DNA of 64,000 bases from Pseudoalteromonas sp. GCY (GTDB lineage Bacteria; Pseudomonadota; Gammaproteobacteria; Enterobacterales; Alteromonadaceae), in contig NZ_CP068023.1 in NCBI RefSeq assembly GCF_016695175.1, forward strand, positions 3,882,501-3,946,500, written 5' to 3'. A program made the translations under genes and the position numbers. The notes beneath the pieces are model-generated. The model searched no databases. It saw nothing but the letters and a program-made list of their open reading frames with translations, and was not told the origin of the DNA. Each line of letters opens with the position of its first letter. The first letter of the stretch is position 1. Below are positions 28,271 to 38,698 of this stretch, piece by piece.

Positions 28271-31200
28271 ATGGAGTTAACATCTTTACTGAACGACCTT
28301 CACGCGCAGCAGTTGCGCGTGTGGGTGTCTGAGCAAAATACCTTGGCACTGGGATATGAGGGTAACGTAGCGCCAACTTTGCTCACGACACTCAAAGCGC
28401 ATAAAGCTGAACTATTGGCGCTACTAAGCGCCCACCAGATCTGCTCCGAAGCCGCCTTTTTAAGTTGGCCATTATTAAAGCCAGTGCCGCTTTCCAATGC
28501 CCAGGCAAGGTTGCTGTATGTAGACAAACGTGCACCAAAGTCCTGTGCTTATCATATTCCAATGCTGGTTGAGTTGAATGATCCAGCGCAGCAACAAGGC
28601 ATAATCTCGGCACTAGCACAGCTGCTTGTCCATCACCCTATCCTAACAAGTGTGATTGAAACCGATGCTGAGCATTTTAACTGCCGAGCAACCTTACAAC
28701 CTCTTGCGGTCGAGTATCACCGAGCAACCACTTTGGCTCATGTACAAACACTGGTAAGAGAGCACATTCACACGCCGTTTGATCTCCATACTCAAGCTCC
28801 CTTTAGAGTCTGTATTATTGAGCTTGAGCAAAGGCGTTTTATGCTTTTCCTTTGGCATCATATCGTCTTTGATGCTTGGTCAATGCGAGTCATGTTGCGC
28901 GACCTAGTTAGCTTGCTACAAGGAGAAAGCATTAAGCCATTAAGCTATTTTGACTTTGCCAAGTGGCAACAAAGGCAAGAACAAAGCGCTGCACACTGTT
29001 ATTGGCAAACGCAACTTGCAGGCGCTCATGCCACACAAATTGCACCGCTGTTTGCTACACAAACACACGAAACCGAATCGCTCACGCACTATTTTGCACT
29101 TTCACCACGGCAAAGTCAGGCATTACGTGCCCTAGCAAAATCATTAAACACCACAGTGTACAGCGTGTTGCTTGCCCATTACTGTTATATTTTGGCACTT
29201 CATAGCGGTGAAACAGACATCGTGATTGGTGCGCCATCGGATAATCGAGATCACCCGCAAACGCAAGAAATGATTGGCTTTTTTGTCAACACCTTAGTGC
29301 TTAGAGTGAAGCTCGATTATCGCCAAAGCTTTGCCAGCCTCGTGCAACAAGTTCATGAGACCGTGCGCGCCGCAAAACAATACCAAAGTTATCCTTATGA
29401 TCAACAAGTTGCCTGTTTGAGTGAGGGTAAACACTCACCTCAGCCAAGCCTGATGTTTAGTGTACAGCGGTTCGCCAGCGAGCTTATGGACGAGTTTGCA
29501 TTACCATTTTCAGCGGTTGATGCTTTTACTAATGAGTCTTTATATAACCCGATTAAATGTGATTTCCGTCTAGCATTTGATGATAGCAATACAAATTTGC
29601 AAGGACAGATAAGTCTCGATCCCAATAAGTTTGATGATGCATTTGCACAGCAATTTGCCCACACCTATCAGCAATTATTGGTACAGCAGGCAGAACACAG
29701 CGACGTCGCCCTTGAGCAATTATCAACTTCTCACCCAATTACAAAGCCACCAGCGACCACCGTTAAGCAAACTTCAACCCTATCACTATATCAACAATTT
29801 TTGGCCTGCGCCTCAGCAGCTCCAGATGCACCAGCATTACAAATCAACGATGAGGTCATTACTTACCAAACGCTCGCTGCGCGTGTTCAGCATCTGATTG
29901 TGCAACTCCAAGCACAGTTGACCCACGAGCAAAATCCTGTTGTCGCGCTGATGTTTGAGCGCAGTCCAGAGATGATAGTCGCCATATTAGCAACGCTTGG
30001 AGCCGGTGCTGGATATTTACCACTCAATCCAGAGCAAGGCCAAGCACGTAGTGAGTTTATGTTGCAAGACAGTGGTGCTAACCTGCTACTTTGTCATCAA
30101 GCAACCTTGAATACGGCTATGTGTTTTAGCGCAATCACTGAGGTGCAAAACATTGACGAGTTAGCGCAACAACCAGCTCCTGTTTTCAATTCAGATCAAG
30201 CACACTCACCGTGCCATTCATCACTTGCATATATTATTTATACTTCTGGAAGTACCGGCAAACCAAAAGGCGTTATGGTAGAGCAGCGGCAAGTTCAGGC
30301 TTTGGTTCAAAGCGCAACTGCGGCTTACGATTTTAACTCAAGTGAAAAAACACTGAGTCTGGCTCCATACTTTTTCGACGCGTCCGTGGAGCCACTCTTT
30401 TTAACGCTGCTCAATGGTGCTTGCTGGGTGATCATGAATGAGGCAAGAGCAAAGTCGCCAGCCATGATACGTGACGCGCTCGTTAGCCAAAGGATCAGTC
30501 ACTTAGTCACCGTTCCAGCATTTTTAAGTGCCATCGGTACGCCGCCCGACCACCATGCCCTACGGCGTGTGATCACGGGTGGCGAGTCTTGTGACCGTAA
30601 TCTCATGGAGGCATGGACGCCTCTTCTTCATATTGAATATGGTCCGACCGAAACCACAGTAACAGCAACAGCAAACCACCAGCCGCTGCAATCACGCTAT
30701 TTCAATAATATTGGCGCACCACTGGCTCATGTTGATATTCAAATCGTTGATGCCAATCTCAAGGCGCTGCCACTCTTTTGTCAAGGAGAGATCCTTATTG
30801 GTGGCGCGAGTGTCGCACGAGGCTATGTTAACCTTGCAGAGCAGACGGCATCGCGCTTTATTAACTGGCACGGAACACGTATGTATCGCACGGGCGATCA
30901 GGCGCGGTATCTGGCAAACGGCGAGATCCAATTTTTAGGACGTGCCGATGAGCAGGTAAAAATTCGTGGATATCGCATCGAGCTACAAGAAATAGAACAC
31001 TTACTTAACCTGCACCCGCAAATCAACCAAGCTTGCGTCAAAGTACAGCAAAACAACTACCTCATTGCTTATTTCACTGGCGACCAAACGCTCTCTCACA
31101 CCGAGATTGTGAAGTGGCTACAACCACAATTGCCAGATTATATGCTGCCAAGTGCTACGTGTTGGCTAGAACAATTGCCTGTGCTGGCCTCTGGTAAAGT

Positions 31201-34200
31201 GGACAGCCGCAGCTTACCAAGCGTCGCTCTAGTATCACAGACACCATACCGAGCACCACGCACGCCATTAGAGCAGCAACTTTGTGATCTATGGCAGACG
31301 CAACTTGAAGTTGAGCTAGTAGGTATTGATGATGACTTTTTTGCCTTGGGCGGCCATTCTCTAAGTGCAATGACATTGGTCGCTAAAATGCACTCTAGCT
31401 GTAACGTTAACATCAGTTTGAGTCAATTTTTGCAAAGCAAAACGATAGCGCAACTGGTATCACAACAAGCTAGCAACGCCAGCGAGCCTTTAGCGGTCAC
31501 ATCAACATCACAATCACTTGATGAAATCATCGTGCCCGCGCAGCAGCAAGCGATGCTCACCAGCGAGCAATTAGCGACACAATCTGGCGCTTTTCATATT
31601 CCTTTACAGCTTAAATGCCCAAGTGAGCTACAACAGCAAGCCTTACAACACGCAATCTATCAACTGGTTGAGCGTCATGCTATTTTGCGCACCCGCTATA
31701 CTCAACAGCAACAAGGTCGCTGGGCATATAAAGATGAGCAAGGCGTGCCAAAATGCGAAACTCTAATACACACGCCGCATAGTGAATTTATCGCTCAGAC
31801 ATTTGACCTTGAAAATGATGCACCGCTGCGGCTCGGACTGTACCACCAAGATGATGAATTTGGCGTGTTACTGGTATTTCATCACATAGCCTTCGACGGC
31901 TGGTCTACACAAGTATTGTTGGATGAGCTGAACACGCTGCTATCGGGACACACGCTTACCCCAACCTCACTGCAATTTCGCGACTATGCATATTGGCAAT
32001 CAACACAACAATACGACGATGCCGCAGCGTTTTGGCAGCAACACTTGATTGATATTGATGTCACCCCATGGCCAAGCGATGAGCCAAGACAGGCTTTGTT
32101 TGACCATCAAGGTGAAGCATTCCCCTTTACTCTCTCAACAACACTAACTGCTGAGTTAAGGGGGCTGGCAAAATCACATCAGGTATCTATGTACAACCTA
32201 CTACTGTGTGCTTTTCAGCTCGCATTATGTGCATGGGATAGTCGTGAAAGTGTTGTCGTTGGCTCCCCCACTGATAACCGCGATTCGGCATTTAAAGATA
32301 CGCTAGGTTACTTTGTTAATACCTTACCGATGCCGCTGCGTGTCGACTTAAATAAGAGTTTTTCTGACTATCTAAGACAAAGCCAAACGCTGTTACTTGC
32401 GGCAAAATCTCACCAACAATTGCCACTAGAGTCAATTGCCGCGCAACTTGGGGTGATCCGAGAGGTGGGTGTATCGCCACTGTTCCAAGTGTTTTTTACC
32501 TTTGATCAGTTCTCACTACCAACAGCGCAATATCAACATTTTGAAGTCGCCAGCGACACCGCCCAGCAAAACCAATATCACCCAGCCAAGTTTGACTGGA
32601 ATTTGGTGATTAAAGATATGCCAGACCAACTGATTGGTCAGCTTATTGTTGCTCGCAGTCGTTATCAGTCTTCCCGCTGCCAACAATTTGTGCACTTTTT
32701 CTGCCGTTATCTTGAAAATCTCTGTCAGTACAACGAGAAGCCTTTACTGCAATGCCCTTTGGTTAGTACTGAGTATCTACAGCAAGTCATCTCAAAAACT
32801 CGATTATCACAACCAAATGACGCTTTTTTAGTGCAATTTGCGAAGACAGTAGCAGCGTATCCAGAACGCACAGCATTAAGCTTCACCGAGCAAACCGTGA
32901 GTTACCGCGAGCTAGACTTGTTTTCTGATCACTTAGCAGCACAGTTGATTGCAACCAATGACGAAAGCGAGCCAGTTGCACTTTATTTTGATAAAGGTAT
33001 AGAAGCCCCCATTGCAATGCTAGCGGCGCTAAAAGCGGGCATGCCCTTTGTCTCACTCTCAGCCAATCATCCAGTTGCTCGTCGCCAAGAGATTATGGCA
33101 AAAGCGCAGGCAAAACTGCTCCTTAGTCGCACACCACTCAGCTGGAATACATTGCCAACACTGACTCTTGATGTACAGACATTACAGCAAAGTGCTCAAC
33201 TACGGCCATTCTCAGCCAACAATCATGCAACAGACAAGCTGGCTTACCTCATTTTTACTTCGGGGACGACGGGAGAACCAAAAGGGGCGATGCTGTCTTA
33301 CCAAGGCCTTGCTAACCTCTGCACCGAGAAGTGCAACATCCATAAATTAGAGGGAAATACTCAGGTAGTCACTAGTCAATATGCTGAATATGTTTTTGAT
33401 GCCTGTATTTGCGAGATATTTCCAGCCCTAGCTGCCGGCGCTAAACTGGAAATCATTCCAGAGCCAATACGCAAAGATCCACAACAGCTGTGCCGCTATC
33501 TCAAAGCTAAACAGGTCAACGTCGCGTTTATTCCTACTGTATTTATCAATCAGTTTCCAAAGTGGATAGCGGATATTAACTTAACCGTATTGTATTCCGG
33601 TGGTTCTCGTTTAGACCCAGTCAGCCACAAGTTGGCAGAGCATCATTTCAATGAATATGGATTAAGTGAAACAAGTGTCACCGCAACACTTAGTGAAGTG
33701 TACCCCAATACACCTATTACTATTGGTAAGCCTATTCGTAACACTCGATGCTATGTGTTGGACCCTTTTATGCGGATTTTACCGGACGGCGCGTTAGGTG
33801 AGCTATACATCGCCGGTGATTGTGTCGGTTTGGGCTACTGGCAGTCACCAAAGCAAACGGCAAAACACTATATTGACTATCACCTTCGCTGTGACAACAA
33901 CCACTTTTCTGACGAAAAGCTCTACCGCAGCGGAGACTTAGTGCGTAAAAATCAGCAAGGTGAATTCGAGTTTGTTGCCAGAGCTGACAAACAGTGGGAT
34001 TTACATGGTCACCGCGTCGAGCCAGGCGAAATTGAATATAAACTTAAAGCGCACCCAGATGTTGACCATGCCGTTGCACACTTATATTTAAGTGAAACAG
34101 GCAAAGTGCTGTTGGGTTATGTCGTACTTAACGCCAACACTGAGTGTGATGTAAACGACCTTCGCCAATGGTTGAATCAACAACTCCCAAGCTATATGCA

Positions 34201-34582
34201 GCTTGCTGCGATATCACAGATTGACGCACTTCCAATGACAGTAAATGGCAAACTTGATACCACACAGCTCATCATTCCAACGCTGCAAGATAGTATTACC
34301 TATATCGCGCCAGAGACGGAACTACAACAACAACTCGCCAATGCTTGGCAGCAAGTACTTGAAGTCTCAGAGATTGGCCTACAACACGACTTTTTTGCTT
34401 TGGGTGGCTCATCCATACAGGCAGCACAAGTTACCGCTCTGTGTAGTCAAGCGCTCGGCAACGAAATTGCCGTTGCGACCTTACTGACTTACCCACAACT
34501 TGACGCATTTGCCACGCAAGTAGAACAACAGCTAAACGCGTTCGCCAGTAGCGAAGACTGCGAATTTGAAATGGAGTTATAA
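28271..34582 (+). CDS. nonribosomal peptide synthetase 2 (dock-C-A-T-C-A-T)
   Basis: 2103 residues, modules 3 and 4. Residues 1-55 (LLNDLHAQQLRVWVSEQNTL) look like a TubC-type N-terminal docking domain. Then C (about 75-490; HHIVFDAWS near 196), A3 (510-1005; TSGSTGKPKG near 658), T (GGHSLS near 1027), C (1085-1500; HHIAFDGWS near 1204), A4 (1530-2000; TSGTTGEPKG near 1663), T (GGSSIQ near 2045). A3 code D-A-E-V-I-G-E-V-T has the acidic residue seen in Lys/Orn-type pockets (compare bacitracin Lys, DAESIGSVC). A4 code D-A-C-F-Y-G-E-V-T matches nothing I know, and its motifs are divergent (EYGLSETS for YGPTE; DLHGHRVEPGEIE for KIRGxRIELGEIE). The C-terminus is acidic, ending EFEMEL. No epimerase or methyltransferase domain. 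Confidence 0.97.
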   Translation: MELTSLLNDLHAQQLRVWVSEQNTLALGYEGNVAPTLLTTLKAHKAELLALLSAHQICSEAAFLSWPLLKPVPLSNAQARLLYVDKRAPKSCAYHIPMLVELNDPAQQQGIISALAQLLVHHPILTSVIETDAEHFNCRATLQPLAVEYHRATTLAHVQTLVREHIHTPFDLHTQAPFRVCIIELEQRRFMLFLWHHIVFDAWSMRVMLRDLVSLLQGESIKPLSYFDFAKWQQRQEQSAAHCYWQTQLAGAHATQIAPLFATQTHETESLTHYFALSPRQSQALRALAKSLNTTVYSVLLAHYCYILALHSGETDIVIGAPSDNRDHPQTQEMIGFFVNTLVLRVKLDYRQSFASLVQQVHETVRAAKQYQSYPYDQQVACLSEGKHSPQPSLMFSVQRFASELMDEFALPFSAVDAFTNESLYNPIKCDFRLAFDDSNTNLQGQISLDPNKFDDAFAQQFAHTYQQLLVQQAEHSDVALEQLSTSHPITKPPATTVKQTSTLSLYQQFLACASAAPDAPALQINDEVITYQTLAARVQHLIVQLQAQLTHEQNPVVALMFERSPEMIVAILATLGAGAGYLPLNPEQGQARSEFMLQDSGANLLLCHQATLNTAMCFSAITEVQNIDELAQQPAPVFNSDQAHSPCHSSLAYIIYTSGSTGKPKGVMVEQRQVQALVQSATAAYDFNSSEKTLSLAPYFFDASVEPLFLTLLNGACWVIMNEARAKSPAMIRDALVSQRISHLVTVPAFLSAIGTPPDHHALRRVITGGESCDRNLMEAWTPLLHIEYGPTETTVTATANHQPLQSRYFNNIGAPLAHVDIQIVDANLKALPLFCQGEILIGGASVARGYVNLAEQTASRFINWHGTRMYRTGDQARYLANGEIQFLGRADEQVKIRGYRIELQEIEHLLNLHPQINQACVKVQQNNYLIAYFTGDQTLSHTEIVKWLQPQLPDYMLPSATCWLEQLPVLASGKVDSRSLPSVALVSQTPYRAPRTPLEQQLCDLWQTQLEVELVGIDDDFFALGGHSLSAMTLVAKMHSSCNVNISLSQFLQSKTIAQLVSQQASNASEPLAVTSTSQSLDEIIVPAQQQAMLTSEQLATQSGAFHIPLQLKCPSELQQQALQHAIYQLVERHAILRTRYTQQQQGRWAYKDEQGVPKCETLIHTPHSEFIAQTFDLENDAPLRLGLYHQDDEFGVLLVFHHIAFDGWSTQVLLDELNTLLSGHTLTPTSLQFRDYAYWQSTQQYDDAAAFWQQHLIDIDVTPWPSDEPRQALFDHQGEAFPFTLSTTLTAELRGLAKSHQVSMYNLLLCAFQLALCAWDSRESVVVGSPTDNRDSAFKDTLGYFVNTLPMPLRVDLNKSFSDYLRQSQTLLLAAKSHQQLPLESIAAQLGVIREVGVSPLFQVFFTFDQFSLPTAQYQHFEVASDTAQQNQYHPAKFDWNLVIKDMPDQLIGQLIVARSRYQSSRCQQFVHFFCRYLENLCQYNEKPLLQCPLVSTEYLQQVISKTRLSQPNDAFLVQFAKTVAAYPERTALSFTEQTVSYRELDLFSDHLAAQLIATNDESEPVALYFDKGIEAPIAMLAALKAGMPFVSLSANHPVARRQEIMAKAQAKLLLSRTPLSWNTLPTLTLDVQTLQQSAQLRPFSANNHATDKLAYLIFTSGTTGEPKGAMLSYQGLANLCTEKCNIHKLEGNTQVVTSQYAEYVFDACICEIFPALAAGAKLEIIPEPIRKDPQQLCRYLKAKQVNVAFIPTVFINQFPKWIADINLTVLYSGGSRLDPVSHKLAEHHFNEYGLSETSVTATLSEVYPNTPITIGKPIRNTRCYVLDPFMRILPDGALGELYIAGDCVGLGYWQSPKQTAKHYIDYHLRCDNNHFSDEKLYRSGDLVRKNQQGEFEFVARADKQWDLHGHRVEPGEIEYKLKAHPDVDHAVAHLYLSETGKVLLGYVVLNANTECDVNDLRQWLNQQLPSYMQLAAISQIDALPMTVNGKLDTTQLIIPTLQDSITYIAPETELQQQLANAWQQVLEVSEIGLQHDFFALGGSSIQAAQVTALCSQALGNEIAVATLLTYPQLDAFATQVEQQLNAFASSEDCEFEMEL

Positions 34583-34585
34583 CGC

Positions 34586-37500
34586 ATGATCGAATCATTT
34601 ATTTATGAACTAAAACAAAGTGGGATAAGCGTTTGGCAGCAAGAGGATAAATTAAAAATTGCTAGCAACGTGAATTTACAAGGCCAAGCAATTGTTGAAC
34701 AGCTAAAACAGAATAAGCCACAGTTGTTACGCTACCTCACAAGGCAAGGCATAGATAGCAAAGCTCGTTTTGATGAACTGTCTATCTTGCCATTGGAAAC
34801 GCGATGCGCTCCGCTTACGCTTGGGCAGCAACAACTACTGTTTACGCAAGAAGTGAGCAACGCGGCAAGTACTTATCATATTCCATGCCTACTCAAAATC
34901 GCCAAGCACTGCGATATTGAAAAACTCACAGCAGCAATAGAACAACTGGTGATCCGCCACAGTGCGCTAGATATGGTTGTGGCCTACGATCACCAAGGAA
35001 AAACGATACAACAGCCTGCCAATGAGGCGTTTGTCGTGACGCATCACGAGCTTGGTAATCTAAACTTGTTTGAGCAGTGCGAGCATTTCTTTAACGAGCC
35101 GTTTAGCTTACAGCATTCTCGACCATTTCGTGCCTATGTCATCACCTCGAAGGAGCTGCAACATGTGTTTTTTGTCTGGCATCATATCGCCTTTGACGGA
35201 TGGTCTTTGGGACTGTTTTTACAAGAATTGACGTCACTCTATGAGGGAGAGAATCGACCTCTGAGTCTACAATTTAGTGATTATGCTTATTACATGGCAA
35301 CACCCGGCCAACTTGAACGACAAGCAACAAGTCAACGTTATTGGCAAACTCAATTGGCTGATTACGAACCATTAAAACTTGCGCAAACTCAGTCGCGTCC
35401 AGCCACCTTTGATCATCGCGGTGCGGTACAGAGCATTGTGCTAGATGAAAATACGACGCTAAAGTTACAACAAACAGCGAAAACGCACCGCATTAGTATT
35501 AATACACTTGGGCTTGCGGCCTGGTATCACACCCTTGCACTGCTCAGTCATCAACGTCAATTTGTTGTTGGTATTCCTAGTGAAAACCGCCCTACGGCAC
35601 TGCAACAAAACATACTTGGATATTTTGTTAACTCATTGCCGATTAAAGCGGATATCGACATGACGATGTTACTTGAGCGCTGGTTCACTCAAGTTAATCA
35701 AGTCGTTAATCAAGCCAAGCAACATCAGGCCTTGCCGTTTGAGGCCATTAAGAATAGCTTAGACGTACCGCTCGACACTAGTATGCACCCGATATTTCAA
35801 ACGTTGTTTAGCAGTAGTCAGTTTGCCCCTGAGCAACATCATACCTTATGGCAAAGCGTTGACCTTGATCTAACCCAGCAATGCCAAGCGAAGTTTGATT
35901 TAACATTACACTTGAGTGCAGGGAAGACCACAGAGTTAGGGTTAACTTATGCCACGGCACTTTTTTCCAGCTCATACGCGCAGCAGATCCTCGAGTTATA
36001 TCAAACGGTTTTACAGGCATATCTAACAGTTGAAAACGCCCAACAGCCTCTTTATAGCCTACCTTTATTGAGTAACACGGCGCAGCAAAAACAATATCAA
36101 TTAAGTGGAATGCAACACGCTTATCCGAGCGTGGCAAGTATCACCGACCAGTTTGCTGAAATAGTAGCGCGCCATCCAGATAAAGCCGCTATCAGTAATC
36201 GCCATCAAACCTTGAGCTACCAAGCGCTTGATAATCAAGCCAAGCAACTTGCCAATGCAATCTTGGCAGTCTGCCCTGAACCCAAAGTCGTTGCACTCTA
36301 CATGCGAAACGACATTGAATTTGTGATTGCCATGTTGGCGGTACTAAAAATCGGCGCTGCATACACAACACTATCGCTCAAAGACCCAGTAGCGCGTCAT
36401 CAATATCAACTGAGTGATAGTAATGCCGACGTAATAGTCACCTTGCATGAACATAGCCAAACATTGGCAACATTCAACCACAACAATATCACTGAAGTTT
36501 TCTGTGATACGAGTCTGGCAGATACTGATATCACGGCGGATTTTGAACCTATGTGCATCGCACCTAGCGAAGTCGCGACGATTATTTATACCTCAGGTAC
36601 GACAGGAAACCCTAAAGGCACATTGCTTTCTCATGCCGCAATTAGCGCTTTGGCACTCGATAATCATAGTTACCAGCATCAGCCCCAAGATAGCTTTATT
36701 CAACTCGCAAACCCTGCCTTTGATGCCACCTTATTTGAAGTATGGAGCGCATTACTCAACGGTGCCGAGGTTCACTTGGGCTATCAGGACAGCCTTAATT
36801 CTGCAGCACAGCTCAGTGCAACATTGCAGACGTTGAATATTACTTCGCTGTTTCTGACCCGCTCACTCTTCGACACTTTGTTGCTGCAAGACGAGCATAT
36901 TTTTGCTTCTCTGACTCATTTACTCGTGGGTGGTGAAGCATTAACAGAGTCGATGGTAAATAAATTGCTGGCGTCTACATCTTGTCCTAAACACTTTATC
37001 AATGTTTATGGTCCAACTGAGTGCACCACATTTACCACAGTGCAAACGATGTCTAAGCAGCAATCGGAGATAGCAATCGGCAAGCCAATCCCAGGGCGAG
37101 CGGTGGCTGTAGTCGGTCGCAATAACGAATTACTGCCACTTGGTTGCCCTGGCGAGTTAGTGGTCTGTGGGCATGGCGTGGCTGAGCGTTACCTCAATAA
37201 CCCAACACTCAACAGCGAAAAGTTTGTATCCCTCAATCTGTTTGGCTCAATGCAAAAGTACTATCGTACGGGCGACTTAGTGTATTGGAATGCACAACAG
37301 CAACTGTGTTATATCAACCGTGGCGACCAACAAGTCAAAGTGCGTGGCTTTAGAATTGAGTTGGCAGAGATCGAGCATCACCTTAATCAGCTAGCGGATA
37401 TAGATACCTGTGCAGTTATTGCTAAAAAGCAGCAGACTCAGACCTTGCTGCATGCTTATTTGGTAATCAAACCCGCGGCCGATCAAGCTGCGGCACTCAG

Positions 37501-38698
37501 CCACTGTAAAACTCAGCTTACCAAGTTACTTCCTAGTTATATGATGCCACATAGCTTCACTGTACTTTCGGCGTTACCGTTAACGCTCAACGGCAAACTC
37601 GACAAAACTAAGCTGCCAGAACCTGAGCTAAAGCAGCATCAACTCGTTGTGCCACAAACCAACACAGAGAAGGAGGTACTGGCCATTTGGAAGGATGTTT
37701 TAGGCCAGAATCCACTTTGTTGTGCGACGGCAGTAACTGAGCAAGGTGCCGACTCCATTAGTTTATTAAGCTTTTGTGGTACGGCAAGCAAGCGTAATTG
37801 GCAGCTAACTCCACAACTTATCCTTGAACACCTATCAGTGCAGCAACTGGCAAGATTTATTGATAATCAGACCCGACTTGATTTTGCCACCATGAGTGAA
37901 GACCAAGCAATTGACGCTGCACTTGCCCATGAGCATTTCGCTCCTTCACGTTTTTTCAATGCACCGCAGAGTGAGTTTCTGCTTCACCTCATGCCCGCAG
38001 CAGCAACCGCAGATAGCTTTGCACCTCTGTGTGAAAAACTTGCGCCCGACCTGCGCATTCACGCATTAGAAAATATCAAACTGTTCACAGGCAAACACAT
38101 CAGCTTGCATACTATGGTGCGCTATTATGTTCAGCGTATTACGGAGGTATCGCCAACTGGCCCACTTTACTTGGGCGGCTTTTGTGAAGGTGCGGCATTG
38201 TCACTGGAAGTGGCGCGTTACTTGGCCGAAATGGGTAGAGAAATTGTCCACTGCTTTTTGATTGATCCCGTCTTACCAAGACTTACTTCAGCAGCGCGTC
38301 AGGCCGCCGAAGAAGAGTATATCCGCTCGCAAGACGATGACGCTAAACCCATCGCCCGAGCATTTTTAGACTTTACCCAATACTTTCAAACCGCGACGGC
38401 GTTTACCTTCCCTGTGAGCTTCTTTATCGCCGATCATGTCAGTGATGAGGCCATTCCACTTCCGGCACTGAGGTTGATCCATCAAGTGGAAGACATACCT
38501 GCGCTGTATAAGCGGACGTTTGCAAGTGACAGAAATGGTTTTGAAAATTTACTTGCCAATGCAGACTATATTGCGCTTGAAAGTGCACACGATGAAATCA
38601 TGACCGACGCTAAAGACTTATCCATCATCGCGTCACACATTAATGCGTTAATGCAGCAAACGAATAGCGCCGCAACCACAGTGGAGCAACGCGCATGA
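34586..38698 (+). CDS. nonribosomal peptide synthetase 3 (dock-C-A-T-TE)
   Basis: 1370 residues, terminal module 5. A TubC-type docking domain (1-58, ELKQSGISVWQQEDKLKI), C (about 72-480; HHIAFDGWS near 200), A5 (510-1015; TSGTTGNPKG near 670, NGKLD near 1003), T (serine in GADSIS near 1055) and a thioesterase (about 1130-1360). A5 code D-A-F-F-L-G-V-T-F fits Ile or Val pockets (compare DAFFYGITF and DAFWIGGTF). The thioesterase nucleophile motif is GFCEG with Cys1200 in place of Ser; Asp1227 lies 27 residues later (the same spacing as in surfactin TE) and His1335 in SAHDEIM completes a triad. It should release or cyclise a pentapeptide. The stop overlaps the MFS start (ATGA). Confidence 0.97.
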   Translation: MIESFIYELKQSGISVWQQEDKLKIASNVNLQGQAIVEQLKQNKPQLLRYLTRQGIDSKARFDELSILPLETRCAPLTLGQQQLLFTQEVSNAASTYHIPCLLKIAKHCDIEKLTAAIEQLVIRHSALDMVVAYDHQGKTIQQPANEAFVVTHHELGNLNLFEQCEHFFNEPFSLQHSRPFRAYVITSKELQHVFFVWHHIAFDGWSLGLFLQELTSLYEGENRPLSLQFSDYAYYMATPGQLERQATSQRYWQTQLADYEPLKLAQTQSRPATFDHRGAVQSIVLDENTTLKLQQTAKTHRISINTLGLAAWYHTLALLSHQRQFVVGIPSENRPTALQQNILGYFVNSLPIKADIDMTMLLERWFTQVNQVVNQAKQHQALPFEAIKNSLDVPLDTSMHPIFQTLFSSSQFAPEQHHTLWQSVDLDLTQQCQAKFDLTLHLSAGKTTELGLTYATALFSSSYAQQILELYQTVLQAYLTVENAQQPLYSLPLLSNTAQQKQYQLSGMQHAYPSVASITDQFAEIVARHPDKAAISNRHQTLSYQALDNQAKQLANAILAVCPEPKVVALYMRNDIEFVIAMLAVLKIGAAYTTLSLKDPVARHQYQLSDSNADVIVTLHEHSQTLATFNHNNITEVFCDTSLADTDITADFEPMCIAPSEVATIIYTSGTTGNPKGTLLSHAAISALALDNHSYQHQPQDSFIQLANPAFDATLFEVWSALLNGAEVHLGYQDSLNSAAQLSATLQTLNITSLFLTRSLFDTLLLQDEHIFASLTHLLVGGEALTESMVNKLLASTSCPKHFINVYGPTECTTFTTVQTMSKQQSEIAIGKPIPGRAVAVVGRNNELLPLGCPGELVVCGHGVAERYLNNPTLNSEKFVSLNLFGSMQKYYRTGDLVYWNAQQQLCYINRGDQQVKVRGFRIELAEIEHHLNQLADIDTCAVIAKKQQTQTLLHAYLVIKPAADQAAALSHCKTQLTKLLPSYMMPHSFTVLSALPLTLNGKLDKTKLPEPELKQHQLVVPQTNTEKEVLAIWKDVLGQNPLCCATAVTEQGADSISLLSFCGTASKRNWQLTPQLILEHLSVQQLARFIDNQTRLDFATMSEDQAIDAALAHEHFAPSRFFNAPQSEFLLHLMPAAATADSFAPLCEKLAPDLRIHALENIKLFTGKHISLHTMVRYYVQRITEVSPTGPLYLGGFCEGAALSLEVARYLAEMGREIVHCFLIDPVLPRLTSAARQAAEEEYIRSQDDDAKPIARAFLDFTQYFQTATAFTFPVSFFIADHVSDEAIPLPALRLIHQVEDIPALYKRTFASDRNGFENLLANADYIALESAHDEIMTDAKDLSIIASHINALMQQTNSAATTVEQRA

